The notes below the pieces were generated by a model. That model did not search any database. It was not told the DNA's origin and saw only the letters and a list, made by a program, of their open reading frames with translations. This document shows positions 17,764-25,823 of a stretch of DNA of 64,000 bases, in pieces. Source of the DNA: Trueperella bialowiezensis. GTDB taxonomy: Bacteria > Actinomycetota > Actinomycetes > Actinomycetales > Actinomycetaceae. Made by a program: the position numbers and the translations under genes. Within the stretch, counting starts at the first letter, position 1, and each line of letters starts with the position of its first letter. The stretch spans positions 806,001 to 870,000 of the forward strand of contig NZ_LR134476.1 in assembly GCF_900637955.1 (NCBI RefSeq), in the 5' to 3' direction.

Positions 17764-20628
17764 CTACTCTTCTGCGGCCTGGGCGTAGAGCTCGAAGAGA
17801 TGGGCAACGATGGCGGCTTCACGTGCGGAATCATCCATTTCTGAATAGTCGACGCCGTAGGCGGCTTCCACAGCGCGGTCCAGCTGTTCGTGGGCTCGCG
17901 TGAGCTCCGGATACAGCCAGCTATTATCCGGATCGTACAGATCAGCAAGCGTAGCCTCCGGATATTCCTCGCGGGCATCCAATACTGCCTGCGCTGCGTT
18001 CTCGATTGCTTCCCGCTGCTCGGCTGTGGGATCCGGGAACACGAAATTGTTGTAAACAATCGTGTTGGCATAGCGGTAACGAAGTTCAAGACGGCCGGCT
18101 ACTGCCCTCATGAAAGAGTTATGAAATTGGGAGCACATTACTCCAAAAATAAACAGGGAGTTCGAAGGAATGAAATAGAGCTGGTTTCCCGGAATCATGC
18201 CATTAGCTACAAATCCAAGTGGGATATATCGCCGGCGTTCTGAGGACACCGCGGGCACTGCGATATATGGTTCACTGCCGGCATAGCGGATCTCGTCAAA
18301 TAACCACGGTGTTTCAGCTTTCTTCTGGGTGGCTTTCTTGGTAGATGCAAGTCGCATATCTCGTACGCCTTGGACACGTTCACGGAGAATAGGTGATTTA
18401 GCTATAACGGATCGCGGAGTATCAACAAGCCAGAAGCAATAACGGTCTTTGCCATTAATGAATTCCTGACCCATAGAAAAGGGACGAATCCATTCTTCAA
18501 GATCGGGTTCTGCAGCGAGTACTTGAGCTTTTTCGTCCGGGCTAAGAAGCAGAAAATTGCCTTCGGTCGGTTTTCCGCCCGCTTTCATTTCTGGAACATC
18601 ACTGAGCGGTTTACCCCGGCGTTGGATAAAAACGTCAGGAGCATCGGCGAGATAGGCATTAATATGATCCACCGCGCGGCGAGTGCCAATTTCACGCGCA
18701 GAACCCGCTGCACGCTCTTCCGCCGTCGCTCGCCGGTAATCCCAAAGGTATTTTTCTGTTCGTTCCTTATGAGAGAAACCGATAATGACACAGGTTACCT
18801 GCGCTTGGTCCGTTGCTTCATTCGCCCAGGAAAACGATCGATGCGCGAAGTTGATGGAAATACCCATCTCGAAGAGCGGTTCCCACAGCGGCGCAACCTG
18901 CTGGCCTTGGCAAATCGAGTTGGTGGATACCAGTGCGGCCTCGCACTCTGTACCTTCCATGTATTCCGCGGCTTTCCGATGCCAGCAGGCCACATAATCA
19001 AGTACGCTTCCACCTTTACCGAAGATTGCGAGGCGTTCTTCTTTCTGATCTGCATTCAGCCGTGAGTATCCCAAAAACGGCGGGTTGCCAATAATGTAGT
19101 CGCATTTTTCGGGCGGAAGAATCTCAGCCCAGTCAGTACGCAGGGCATTTCCTTGAACGATATGGGCGGAATCGGATAACGGTAAATCGTCAATCAGCTG
19201 GGTCACGATCGTCTGTGCCTCGATATTCGCCTGCAGTTCGGCAATCCACATGGCCGTTGAGGCGACCGATACCGCGAAGTCGTTAATTTCGATGCCGTAG
19301 AACTGATCGAGCGAGACTTTGAGCGGCGTGATATCACCAAAAGCTAGCTCGGTCTGATCGGTGAGTTCGGAGAGCACTTTGTTTTCCAGCCGACGCAGCG
19401 AGATGTAGGTTTCCGTCAAAAAATTTCCGGAGCCGCAAGCTGGATCAAAGAAAGTAAGGCCTGCGATTTTATCGTGGAAAGCACGCAGCCGATTCTTGCG
19501 TTTCACATCCTGCCCAGCGAATTCAGTGAGGATACTTTGCAGCTCGGCGGTGAGATCATCGAGGAACAACGGATCGATCACCTTGTGAATATTTTCCGGG
19601 CTTGTGTAGTGCATCCCGCCGCTGGCACGCGTTTCCGGGTTCAGTGTGGATTCAAAAACGCCGCCAAAAATCGTGGGCGAAATTTCCGCCCAGTTCGTAT
19701 CCCGCGACACCCGATTGACCAAGAGATCATAGAGTTCTTCGGTGAACAGCGGAATCTCAATCGGGCCAGATGTTCGCGAATCGAACAGCCCACCGTTGAC
19801 ATAGGGGAAGGCTTTCAGATCCGCACTCAGATATGGATCGCGTTCATCTTCCGGGGTGTCGAGCACCTGGAAAAGTTCAAGAAGGCGGGTGCGAACCTGA
19901 TCGTGCGGGGTATTGGCAAGGAAGTAGTGGAAAGAATCTTTGGCGAAAATTCCGGCGTCTTCCGCAAACAAGCAAAACACGAGCCGCACGCACAACACGT
20001 TGAGAGAGTGTTGACTGCGTTCACTATCCGGATCGATGTACTGCTCGCGCAAACCGTGATACAGCTCGCCGATAAGAACACCGGCATCCATCGAGACCTG
20101 TTCTTCCCGGTAGCGCCGCGTGTTAGCCGGGTTGATAAGAAAATCGAGGAGATGGTACTGCTCCGGGAGCTCCTCAAGCCGGAAAGAAAGATAGTTCTCT
20201 TCCGGTTTCACCTGATCCAGATTGTGGATGCGGAATTCCTCAAAATTACAGACGATAATGTAATCCGGCCGCTGCGAATTAGGAAGCGAATTCGCATAGT
20301 TCAAAGCCTGCTCAAAAGGTGTGACCATCTGGCCCTGGCGCATTTCTGGACGGTCAAGATCGACGCCGATCGATTTCTGTTCGATCAGAGTCTTCGCATC
20401 GGGGATGATCACGTCAATAAAACCGCGCCGGGAGGTTCCTTCCTCGTAGCGCACGCCCGTGACAGTTTGATCTTCCGGCACGCCCATCACTGAACGCAGC
20501 AGATTGCCCCAGAACTGCTGAGTATCGCCCTTCTCATAGCCGCGACCACGCCACGTTTGCGCAAATGCTTGCGCATTGTGGCGCCGCTGAGTTTCGGTGA
20601 GCGTTGAACCTGTAGCCTGTGCACTCAT
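17764..20628 (-). CDS. MmeI-like type IIL restriction-modification enzyme
   Basis: One polypeptide of 954 residues that should both cut and methylate DNA. The N-terminal 150 residues carry a PD-(D/E)xK pattern (FIDVIIPDAKTLIEQK, ExK near residue 84). A helical spacer follows. The adenine methyltransferase domain has motif I FFDPACGSGNFL near 394 and motif IV IGNPPFLGYS near 514. The C-terminal 350 residues should be the target recognition domain and helper region, which set specificity for both activities. Length is normal for MmeI relatives, and no frameshift is seen. It stands alone, with no separate restriction gene, in the island between the two DUF4143 ATPases. Confidence 0.85.
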   Translation of the reverse strand: MSAQATGSTLTETQRRHNAQAFAQTWRGRGYEKGDTQQFWGNLLRSVMGVPEDQTVTGVRYEEGTSRRGFIDVIIPDAKTLIEQKSIGVDLDRPEMRQGQMVTPFEQALNYANSLPNSQRPDYIIVCNFEEFRIHNLDQVKPEENYLSFRLEELPEQYHLLDFLINPANTRRYREEQVSMDAGVLIGELYHGLREQYIDPDSERSQHSLNVLCVRLVFCLFAEDAGIFAKDSFHYFLANTPHDQVRTRLLELFQVLDTPEDERDPYLSADLKAFPYVNGGLFDSRTSGPIEIPLFTEELYDLLVNRVSRDTNWAEISPTIFGGVFESTLNPETRASGGMHYTSPENIHKVIDPLFLDDLTAELQSILTEFAGQDVKRKNRLRAFHDKIAGLTFFDPACGSGNFLTETYISLRRLENKVLSELTDQTELAFGDITPLKVSLDQFYGIEINDFAVSVASTAMWIAELQANIEAQTIVTQLIDDLPLSDSAHIVQGNALRTDWAEILPPEKCDYIIGNPPFLGYSRLNADQKEERLAIFGKGGSVLDYVACWHRKAAEYMEGTECEAALVSTNSICQGQQVAPLWEPLFEMGISINFAHRSFSWANEATDQAQVTCVIIGFSHKERTEKYLWDYRRATAEERAAGSAREIGTRRAVDHINAYLADAPDVFIQRRGKPLSDVPEMKAGGKPTEGNFLLLSPDEKAQVLAAEPDLEEWIRPFSMGQEFINGKDRYCFWLVDTPRSVIAKSPILRERVQGVRDMRLASTKKATQKKAETPWLFDEIRYAGSEPYIAVPAVSSERRRYIPLGFVANGMIPGNQLYFIPSNSLFIFGVMCSQFHNSFMRAVAGRLELRYRYANTIVYNNFVFPDPTAEQREAIENAAQAVLDAREEYPEATLADLYDPDNSWLYPELTRAHEQLDRAVEAAYGVDYSEMDDSAREAAIVAHLFELYAQAAEE

Positions 20629-20777
20629 AGCCCCATGTTAACCGCAGGCTCCGACATTAATGTGCACCGCAGGACAACGTCGTTGTACTTTATCTGCTCT
20701 CAGTGGCGGATATCCTCACCGACATCGACGTCGAAAACACCTACCGCTATGACTAGCGCGGACATCAAATATTTGCC

Positions 20778-21698
20778 CTAGCTTTCCTCAACGATCTCAA
20801 ACACATCGGGGTCGCTTGGCAGATACAGCACATCAACCGGGCCGCGGCGCAACTTATGCATATCAACCAGTGGCACAACCTCCCGCAGGGAGCGCTGCTT
20901 AATCTCCCCGCGCTGATCTAGGAACTGAACCGTCACGTTAACTTGCGGGTTTTCGTTTTTGTACACGCCCGTCTGGCGGTAATCAACAATCTCACCCGGA
21001 CTCGCCACCCCATACAGCGTGAGCTCGTGGGCTTGGCGAGCGTTCTTCACGCTGGAAAGGCCGTTGCCGCCACTAAGGATAAGGATAAATAATACGAAGA
21101 CCAAGAAAATGACCGGCGGCATGAGCCAATTCGATAGCGGACACAAAAAGCGCAGCCCGACCCCCTGTCCATAAAGGTGATACTCAACCAGGAACAGGCC
21201 CACGGAATAGGCAATGTTAAACACGGCCCACCTAAGGTAGCCGACCGAGAATTTAGGCGTAAATTCAGCGGTATCTACGACGTAGGGCGGATTGTATCCG
21301 TTTTGATTAAGCCGAAGATTAATCCGGTTTCCCCGGGCGTATCTGCGCAGTTGAGGTTGCTCATCGACGACGTCGAGATCCCGCTCTATCTTGGAGCCCG
21401 CAAGGTTCTGAAAGCGCACACGCAACCTGAACTTAGGCTTGCCCTTTTCATCACCGGCCTGTATAGATCTGATAATTTCCCCGATCACGGGAACGCCCGT
21501 TTCACGCAGCTTGCGATGAGCCTTGGCCTTCCTATACGGATCGAATCCCAACATCACGAGAAACACCGTGAAAATCGTCCACATCACCACCCCGATCACG
21601 AAAAGGACAACCGCGAATTCGGTGGTGGAATACGGCCGGTCATCCATCAGGAGAAAAAATAGCGGGAATATGTAGAGGAAAAAGAAGACGAGTAACAC
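20778..21698 (-). CDS. DUF3592-like membrane protein with two repeats
   Basis: This 306-residue protein has two pairs of membrane helices (residues about 1-55 and 165-215). Each pair is followed by a beta-rich cytoplasmic or external module: GVPVIGEIIRSIQAGDEKGK...VRFQN and GVASPGEIVDYRQTGVYKNE...VQFLD. Both modules end with a run like LRRYARGNRINLRL or LRRGPVDVLYLPSDP, the pattern seen in DUF3592 proteins, so the protein is an internal duplication. Function is unknown for the family. It lies 149 bp upstream of the restriction enzyme on the same strand. Confidence 0.7.
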   Translation of the reverse strand: MLLVFFFLYIFPLFFLLMDDRPYSTTEFAVVLFVIGVVMWTIFTVFLVMLGFDPYRKAKAHRKLRETGVPVIGEIIRSIQAGDEKGKPKFRLRVRFQNLAGSKIERDLDVVDEQPQLRRYARGNRINLRLNQNGYNPPYVVDTAEFTPKFSVGYLRWAVFNIAYSVGLFLVEYHLYGQGVGLRFLCPLSNWLMPPVIFLVFVLFILILSGGNGLSSVKNARQAHELTLYGVASPGEIVDYRQTGVYKNENPQVNVTVQFLDQRGEIKQRSLREVVPLVDMHKLRRGPVDVLYLPSDPDVFEIVEES

Positions 21699-21897
21699 CT
21701 CAGTGAGCCCTTCCTCTCCTCGTATCTGCGCGATGCTGTTCGCGCCGATGCGGGGAGTCTTCTGTTCATACGCGCCATACGCGCCCCTTTGGGTGACGAG
21801 CTATTTGCCCATTCTCCACTTTGTAGTACTTCCAGTTTACTCGAGCGTTCACGCTAGGACTAGACCTCGGTTCACAACTCAGCGCAGAGCGTGCAGA

Positions 21898-22905
21898 CTA
21901 CTGTTCGTAGGGCAGGAAGTCATGCTCAGTAAACTCGAGAGGCCGGCCGGTGGCGTTATCAACGGTGAGGATCTCGCCGCTTTCGGTGCCGACGATCTGC
22001 ACGTCCATACCCACCGGCTTGTCGATCAGTGGCATAACGGCTGGCTCGATGAGAATGATGCTCTCCCAAGCCACTACGGCAGAATTTCGCGGATCAGCTA
22101 AGTACGCGTCCGTGTCTCGCGAAGAAAGGAAGCGCCAACCGTTATCAGCCGAATTCATGGGTTCTTCCCGGAAACACCATTTCATGCGCGCATGTCCATC
22201 AAGAATGCTTTGCGAGATAATCGAAGCGCCCAGTTTAGCGATGTTCTGCCCGCGCATCGTGGCCTGATAGCGCTGGGCTTGCGAAGCGACTGGAACGCCG
22301 TCGTCGGAAAGCTGGTCCGCAGACCGACAGCCGTTGGCTGCCGGCTGTTGCGTGCCGCTCCCAAGTTCAGGATGGTACTTGTTGAGCGCAACTCGCAGTG
22401 CCTCTCCACCGCGATCTTCAATCACCTCTCGCACTGTCAGCCCTGCCGAGTTGGGCGTATCAACATCGGTCGCCGAGGCGATCGCCTGACCAAGAAAATC
22501 CATCACAGACCCGCCCGGCGCTGAAAGACCCCGGCTAACAAGCGAAAACAGCGCAGAATTATTCCATCGACTCTCGCGGTGTTCGAGTGATGTGCCTCGT
22601 TTCATCAAGGCGAGTCCGAGGTCACCGGCTTCTGGCGCGTCCATGAGTCGAGGTGCCAGGAGGTGAAACTCGTTATTGCCGGCATAATCAACGACGTTAA
22701 CCGGCGCGCCGGCGTCGAGCATGTCGCAGGCCAGTTCAAAGTGGCGCCCGGCAATGGCATAGCGAAGGATGCTCGACCCACCACTTGTGCGAGCGGCAGC
22801 AATCTGCTCGAAATTCTTCCCCTCGCTGGCAAGCTTGGCCTCAAAATCAACGCGGCTACCCTCTGTGAGCACCGTGTAGTAATCAGCATTATGAATGTCG
22901 ACCAT
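21898..22905 (-). CDS. Ankyrin-repeat protein with C-terminal DUF2185 (immunity-like) domain
   Basis: Residues 35-160 show ankyrin-type repeats (SSILRYAIAGRHFELACDML and DAGAPVNVVDYAGNNEFHLL). After a linker near residues 185-210, the last 110 residues (MKWCFREEPMNSADNGWRFL, then DPRNSAVVAWESIILIEPAV and KPVGMDVQIV) match the DUF2185 pattern found in immunity proteins of polymorphic toxin systems. This suggests an antidote that binds a toxin or partner through its ankyrin half. No toxin gene with a matching layout is next to it. An AAAGAG site precedes the ATG. The function is inferred from family patterns only. Confidence 0.72.
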   Translation of the reverse strand: MVDIHNADYYTVLTEGSRVDFEAKLASEGKNFEQIAAARTSGGSSILRYAIAGRHFELACDMLDAGAPVNVVDYAGNNEFHLLAPRLMDAPEAGDLGLALMKRGTSLEHRESRWNNSALFSLVSRGLSAPGGSVMDFLGQAIASATDVDTPNSAGLTVREVIEDRGGEALRVALNKYHPELGSGTQQPAANGCRSADQLSDDGVPVASQAQRYQATMRGQNIAKLGASIISQSILDGHARMKWCFREEPMNSADNGWRFLSSRDTDAYLADPRNSAVVAWESIILIEPAVMPLIDKPVGMDVQIVGTESGEILTVDNATGRPLEFTEHDFLPYEQ

Positions 22906-22988
22906 CGTTTTGCTCTTTCGTTGCTACCACGGACTGAAGATTCGGATAAGTTCACATACGAGACTCAGTAGTGTGTAATTGAAGGCAG

Positions 22989-24233
22989 TTAGAGCCCCAG
23001 TGCCGATAGTGGGAAAGTGACGCATCCTGATCCCAAGTTCGCGATCGGACCGGTTCCGGTGATAACGGCACTGAATGCGGGAGCGGGACGGTCGATCTGC
23101 TTGATCGCCTTCTGGAGACTTTCGTAGCCAGTCTGAATCTGGCCGGCACCAAGTTTGACTTCGATCGCTGCCCAGCTATCGCCCGGCAGCTCAATGACGA
23201 CGTCGATCTCGTGCCCATTAGAGTCGCGGTAGTGGGATACCTGGCCGTTGACTTCCTGCGCATAAACACGCAGATCATGGGTTACGGCCGATTCAAACAG
23301 AAACCCTAACGTTCTCGTGTCAGCTAACAAGTCAGCGCTTTCAGCACCAAGCAGTCGAGCCGCCAGACTTGGGTCAGCTAGATGATATTTCGCTGATTGC
23401 CTCAGCCTAGCCTTCGAACGTAAAGCAGTTGCCATTGCTGGTTGACGCTCAACAACAAATAGCCTTTCAAACAACTGCAAGAAATGACTGATTGTTTCGG
23501 GGGCTGGGCTCGACAATGTGGCGCTAATGTCTTTGCGTAACGTTGGGACGCTGACCTCGGTAGAAATATTACGCGCCAATGAAATCAGCAGGGTCTTCAG
23601 CACAATCGGTTCGCGTCGGATCTCCGCCAACCGGTGAACATCAACTTCGATGATGTTATTGATGTACTCGTCAAGAAGAGCATTTGTGGCTTCTCGAGGC
23701 ATCGAAATTAAACCCGGAAAACCTGGAGTCAGCAACAGATCGACCACATCATCCAACGTGGGTCTGGCCAAATCTGCGGCCACTTCGGGTTCAGAAAGCA
23801 GATTCCGAAACGAGACCTGAGGCTGCAGCCCTGCCTTTTCTGCCCACGTCATGGTGTACTGGCGAATGCGAGCAAATCTGCCAGCGCCCGTGTGCCGCCG
23901 CACGTCGTCGGTTGGAGTTGCAGATCCGGCTAAAATGAATTGACCAGGCGTTCGGCCAAAGTCAACTTCTCTACGGACCATATTCCAAATCTGAGGGTAT
24001 AACTGCCACTCGTCCAATAACCGAGGCCGTTCACCATTCAATAATTGCCGGAGGTCAATCTCGGCCAGAAGCGCGGTATCTGGGTCGTCAAAAAACACGG
24101 TGGACTGGGCAAATTGCATCCCCGTCGTCGTCTTCCCACTGGCGCGCGGCCCCTCAATGACCACTGCTCCCACGGATTTCAGCAGCCGACTGAGCCGCTG
24201 ATCTATAACTCTAGGTAAGTAATCATCACTCAT
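22989..24233 (-). CDS. AAA ATPase with DUF4143 domain (ATPase 2)
   Basis: This 414-residue protein has the same layout as ATPase 1: Walker A GPRASGKTT near residues 27-35, Walker B LLDEWQ near 72, sensor strand FILAGSATPTDD, and a DUF4143 C-terminal part with HLADPSLAARLL, FLFESAVTHDLRVYA and a nuclease-like pair IDVVIE and AIEVKLG. The ATG at 24233 is chosen by alignment with ATPase 1; a GTG six codons upstream is also open. Four 23-bp repeats lie 55 bp upstream. It points towards the ankyrin-DUF2185 gene. The two ATPases differ enough to be separate acquisitions rather than a recent duplication. Confidence 0.88.
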   Translation of the reverse strand: MSDDYLPRVIDQRLSRLLKSVGAVVIEGPRASGKTTTGMQFAQSTVFFDDPDTALLAEIDLRQLLNGERPRLLDEWQLYPQIWNMVRREVDFGRTPGQFILAGSATPTDDVRRHTGAGRFARIRQYTMTWAEKAGLQPQVSFRNLLSEPEVAADLARPTLDDVVDLLLTPGFPGLISMPREATNALLDEYINNIIEVDVHRLAEIRREPIVLKTLLISLARNISTEVSVPTLRKDISATLSSPAPETISHFLQLFERLFVVERQPAMATALRSKARLRQSAKYHLADPSLAARLLGAESADLLADTRTLGFLFESAVTHDLRVYAQEVNGQVSHYRDSNGHEIDVVIELPGDSWAAIEVKLGAGQIQTGYESLQKAIKQIDRPAPAFSAVITGTGPIANLGSGCVTFPLSALGL

Positions 24234-24288
24234 TGGTTGACGGACTTCCACATCCCGACCGTATCAAGTAAAACGGCTGGCAACAAGC

Positions 24289-24380
24289 TCTAGACCGTGA
24301 TTTGCAGCGTGTCTAGACCGTGATTTGCAGCGTGTCTAGACCGTGATTTGCAGGATACCTAGACTGCATTTTGCAGGCAC
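24289..24380 (-). repeat. Four 23-bp tandem repeats upstream of ATPase 2
   Basis: Units start at 24289, 24312, 24335 and 24358 on the plus strand. Units 1 and 2 are identical, unit 3 differs only in its last bases, and unit 4 is more decayed. The core is TCTAGACCGTGATTTGCAG on the plus strand, which reads CTGCAAATCACGGTCTAGA towards the gene. The number of units, their 23-bp period and their place upstream of a DUF4143 gene equal those at 16161-16252, while the sequence is different. Confidence 0.9.
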
Positions 24381-24453
24381 TTGCTGCGTCCAGAGCTTTC
24401 TTCCAGCCCAAAACCAACACCAAATAACCTATAGTCCCTGATTGAGAGGTTGT

Positions 24454-24741
24454 TTAACGGTTGTAGATCGCATCTCTTCGACCGATTGAGAAGACTTCAA
24501 TCGTGATGATGTCGTCGTGGATGAGTGCAAGGATTCGATACGAGCCAACGCGGTAACGCCACTCGCCCGAGCGATTAGCGGTCAACCCTTTGCCGAAGGC
24601 ACGCGGATCAGCGCATCCATCGAGGTTGTTCTTAATCCATGTTGCAAGAATCCTCGCATCGAACCGATGCATCTTCTTCAATTGTTTGCGCGCACGCGCA
24701 GTAAGCTCAACACGCCACACAACGTTCCGCGATTCCGTCAT
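24454..24741 (-). CDS. RelE/ParE family toxin
   Basis: This 95-residue protein has the RelE fold pattern: WRVELTARARKQLKKMHRF at the N-terminus, the central GLTANRSGEWRYRVGSYRIL with the Arg residues that position mRNA in the ribosomal A site, and IEVFSIGRRDAIYNR at the end. RelE-type toxins cleave mRNA at the ribosome; ParE-type relatives poison gyrase, and the GEWRYRVGSYRI segment with the final Y favours RelE. Its start overlaps the antitoxin stop by four bases (ATGA). Confidence 0.9.
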   Translation of the reverse strand: MTESRNVVWRVELTARARKQLKKMHRFDARILATWIKNNLDGCADPRAFGKGLTANRSGEWRYRVGSYRILALIHDDIITIEVFSIGRRDAIYNR

Positions 24742-24950
24742 GAAAGCTCAGACAGGACCTCGTCAATGCTGAATCGTTCACCATTATCTTGAGCGATTGC
24801 CTCACGTAGCTCTTGAAGATCGTAGGCGTCCTCAATTTTCTCCAAAATCGCATTACGAACGAAGTCGGAAATCGTCACACCCTCGAACTGTGCGAACCTG
24901 CGCACTAGTTCCGCATCCTGCTCGCTCATACGGACAGTCATCGTGGCCAT
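24738..24950 (-). CDS. RelB-type antitoxin (ribbon-helix-helix)
   Basis: This 70-residue protein begins MATMTVRMSEQDAELVRRFA, a ribbon-helix-helix DNA-binding domain that usually represses its own operon. The acidic C-terminal part (EDAYDLQELREAIAQDNGER) should wrap the toxin. The ATG at 24950 is chosen for the GGGGAGG site seven bases upstream; five further upstream codons are open. It precedes the toxin with a four-base overlap, the usual order for RelBE. Such pairs often stabilise genomic islands. Confidence 0.9.
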   Translation of the reverse strand: MATMTVRMSEQDAELVRRFAQFEGVTISDFVRNAILEKIEDAYDLQELREAIAQDNGERFSIDEVLSELS

Positions 24951-25021
24951 AACGTTCCTCCCCAACCTCTCCGCTTGAATACATCGTATTCACCAGCTAG
25001 TTGCTTCGCAAGAGAGAAAAC

Positions 25022-25055
25022 AAAAAGACGCCCACCGTACATCAAAGTGAGCGTC
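25022..25055 (-). terminator. Terminator facing away from tRNA-Ala
   Basis: On the minus strand a 9-bp stem (GACGCTCAC with GTGGGCGTC, one mismatch) is followed by TTTTTGTTTT. It lies directly after the partial tRNA 3' end at 25060 and probably was the original terminator of tRNA-Ala before something was inserted between them; it would also block read-through into RelBE. Confidence 0.75.
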
Positions 25056-25059
25056 CTAG

Positions 25060-25074
25060 TGGTGGAGCTAAGGG
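25060..25074 (-). repeat. Direct repeat of the tRNA-Ala 3' end (att-like)
   Basis: The 15 bases TGGTGGAGCTAAGGG repeat the 3' end of tRNA-Ala including the encoded CCA (25621-25635). Duplication of a tRNA 3' end is the usual scar of integrase-mediated insertion. The two copies are 561 bp apart. Confidence 0.6.
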
Positions 25075-25094
25075 TGTGTGATTTCACGACATCG

Positions 25095-25175
25095 TTCCGG
25101 GGGTACACGTTCACTTCCTGGGGTACCAAATCCGGCGAATTGTCTACCCCAGGAACGAAACAGGTACCCCGGGAA
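25095..25175 (-). repeat. 81-bp GGGGTAC palindromic element, copy 1
   Basis: An 81-bp sequence with four GGGGTA(C) or TACCCC blocks. Its two ends are about 31-bp imperfect inverted copies of each other around a short centre. It equals the element at 36868-36948 in inverse orientation with about five differences in 81 by eye. Confidence 0.85.
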
Positions 25176-25411
25176 TACGTTGTACTGCTCCCCGTTTGTC
25201 CCTTAACCCTCAGCATCTCGTGGTGGGAGGGCTCGGGTCTTGGTTGCGGGGATACTTCACCGAGTCCGCGTAAGACATGACCTAGCGTAATCTCATTGCC
25301 AAAACAGCCGAAAACGGCCCTTTTCTCATGTGCTACACGGAGTGGGCCGAGTATAGGTCCTGCCGCAGGCACTCCTGCCTACTCGTCACGGTTAAGCTTC
25401 ATGGCGCGTTC

Positions 25412-25478
25412 TTGCTTTTATAGCAACGAAAACGGATGCGGCAGCCCTCGAGTCTGGATTTATTGCTGTGGTAGCAAT
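25412..25478. repeat. Paired small-hairpin element, copy 2 (variant)
   Basis: Two small hairpins, TTGCT-TTTAT-AGCAA at 25412 and ATTGCT-GTGGT-AGCAAT at 25462, have TTGCT starts at 25412 and 25463, exactly 51 bp apart, as in the copies at 545 and 42512. The arms have changed together so that pairing is kept, which argues that the hairpins matter. Confidence 0.75.
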
Positions 25479-25572
25479 AGTGCGTGGAAAGAACTGTTAG
25501 AAGGGTCGGATAAGCGTTCTTTGTACGTGAGATCGGGCGAGCCATCACCGTGTCGGCTCGCCAGCCCGAAGC

Positions 25573-25620
25573 GAAACGATCTCGTGAGACTTCACCGGAA
25601 CGATGTCGCGAGACATCACA
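25573..25620. repeat. Two decayed 24-bp repeats abutting tRNA-Ala
   Basis: Two 24-bp units start at 25573 and 25597 with the core (G/A)AACGAT(C/G)TCG(T/C)GAGAC. The second contains a perfect GATGTC-GCGA-GACATC hairpin and ends exactly at the base before the tRNA CCA. The period and look are close to the arrays upstream of the two DUF4143 ATPases, but no such gene follows. Confidence 0.6.
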
Positions 25621-25696
25621 TGGTGGAGCTAAGGGGATTCGAACCCCTGACCTTTTCATTGCGAACGAAACGCGCTACCAACTGCGCCATAGCCCC
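25621..25696 (-). tRNA. tRNA-Ala (anticodon CGC)
   Basis: A complete cloverleaf reads on the minus strand from 25696, with acceptor GGGGCTA/TAGCTCC holding the G3:U70 pair that identifies alanine tRNAs. The anticodon loop is TTCGCAA (CGC), the T arm is GGGGTTCGAATCCCC, and A73 is followed by an encoded CCA. It reads GCG codons. It bounds the accessory island. Confidence 0.96.
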
Positions 25697-25823
25697 AATG
25701 CGTACGATCTTAACAAACAGATCCCCACGAATACCCACTTAGTTTTCGTCTACTGCGTCACGATCACTCACACGGCAGATCGTCGCAACGCCAGCATGAC
25801 GAACGGGCACATACACTACCCGC

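Larger units (their letters stand above)
24951..25620. other. Gene-free mosaic between RelBE and tRNA-Ala
   Basis: These 670 bases hold no convincing gene but are packed with structured sequence: a terminator at 25022, a 15-bp copy of the tRNA 3' end at 25060, the 81-bp GGGGTAC element at 25095, a paired small-hairpin element at 25412, a GGCGAGCC inverted repeat at 25534 and two decayed 24-bp units that touch the tRNA. Short reading frames here are frame shadows of the repeats. Confidence 0.6.

Noticed and set aside
20690-20754. Possible plus-strand peptide end (SVADILTDIDVENTYRYD)
   Set aside because: It looks protein-like, but the frame is opened by a stop codon only 30 residues upstream, and nothing supports a start; at most it is a remnant.
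24938-25372. Minus-strand open frame of 144 codons upstream of RelB
   Set aside because: It is built across the terminator, the partial tRNA end and the 81-bp repeat, and so is not a gene.
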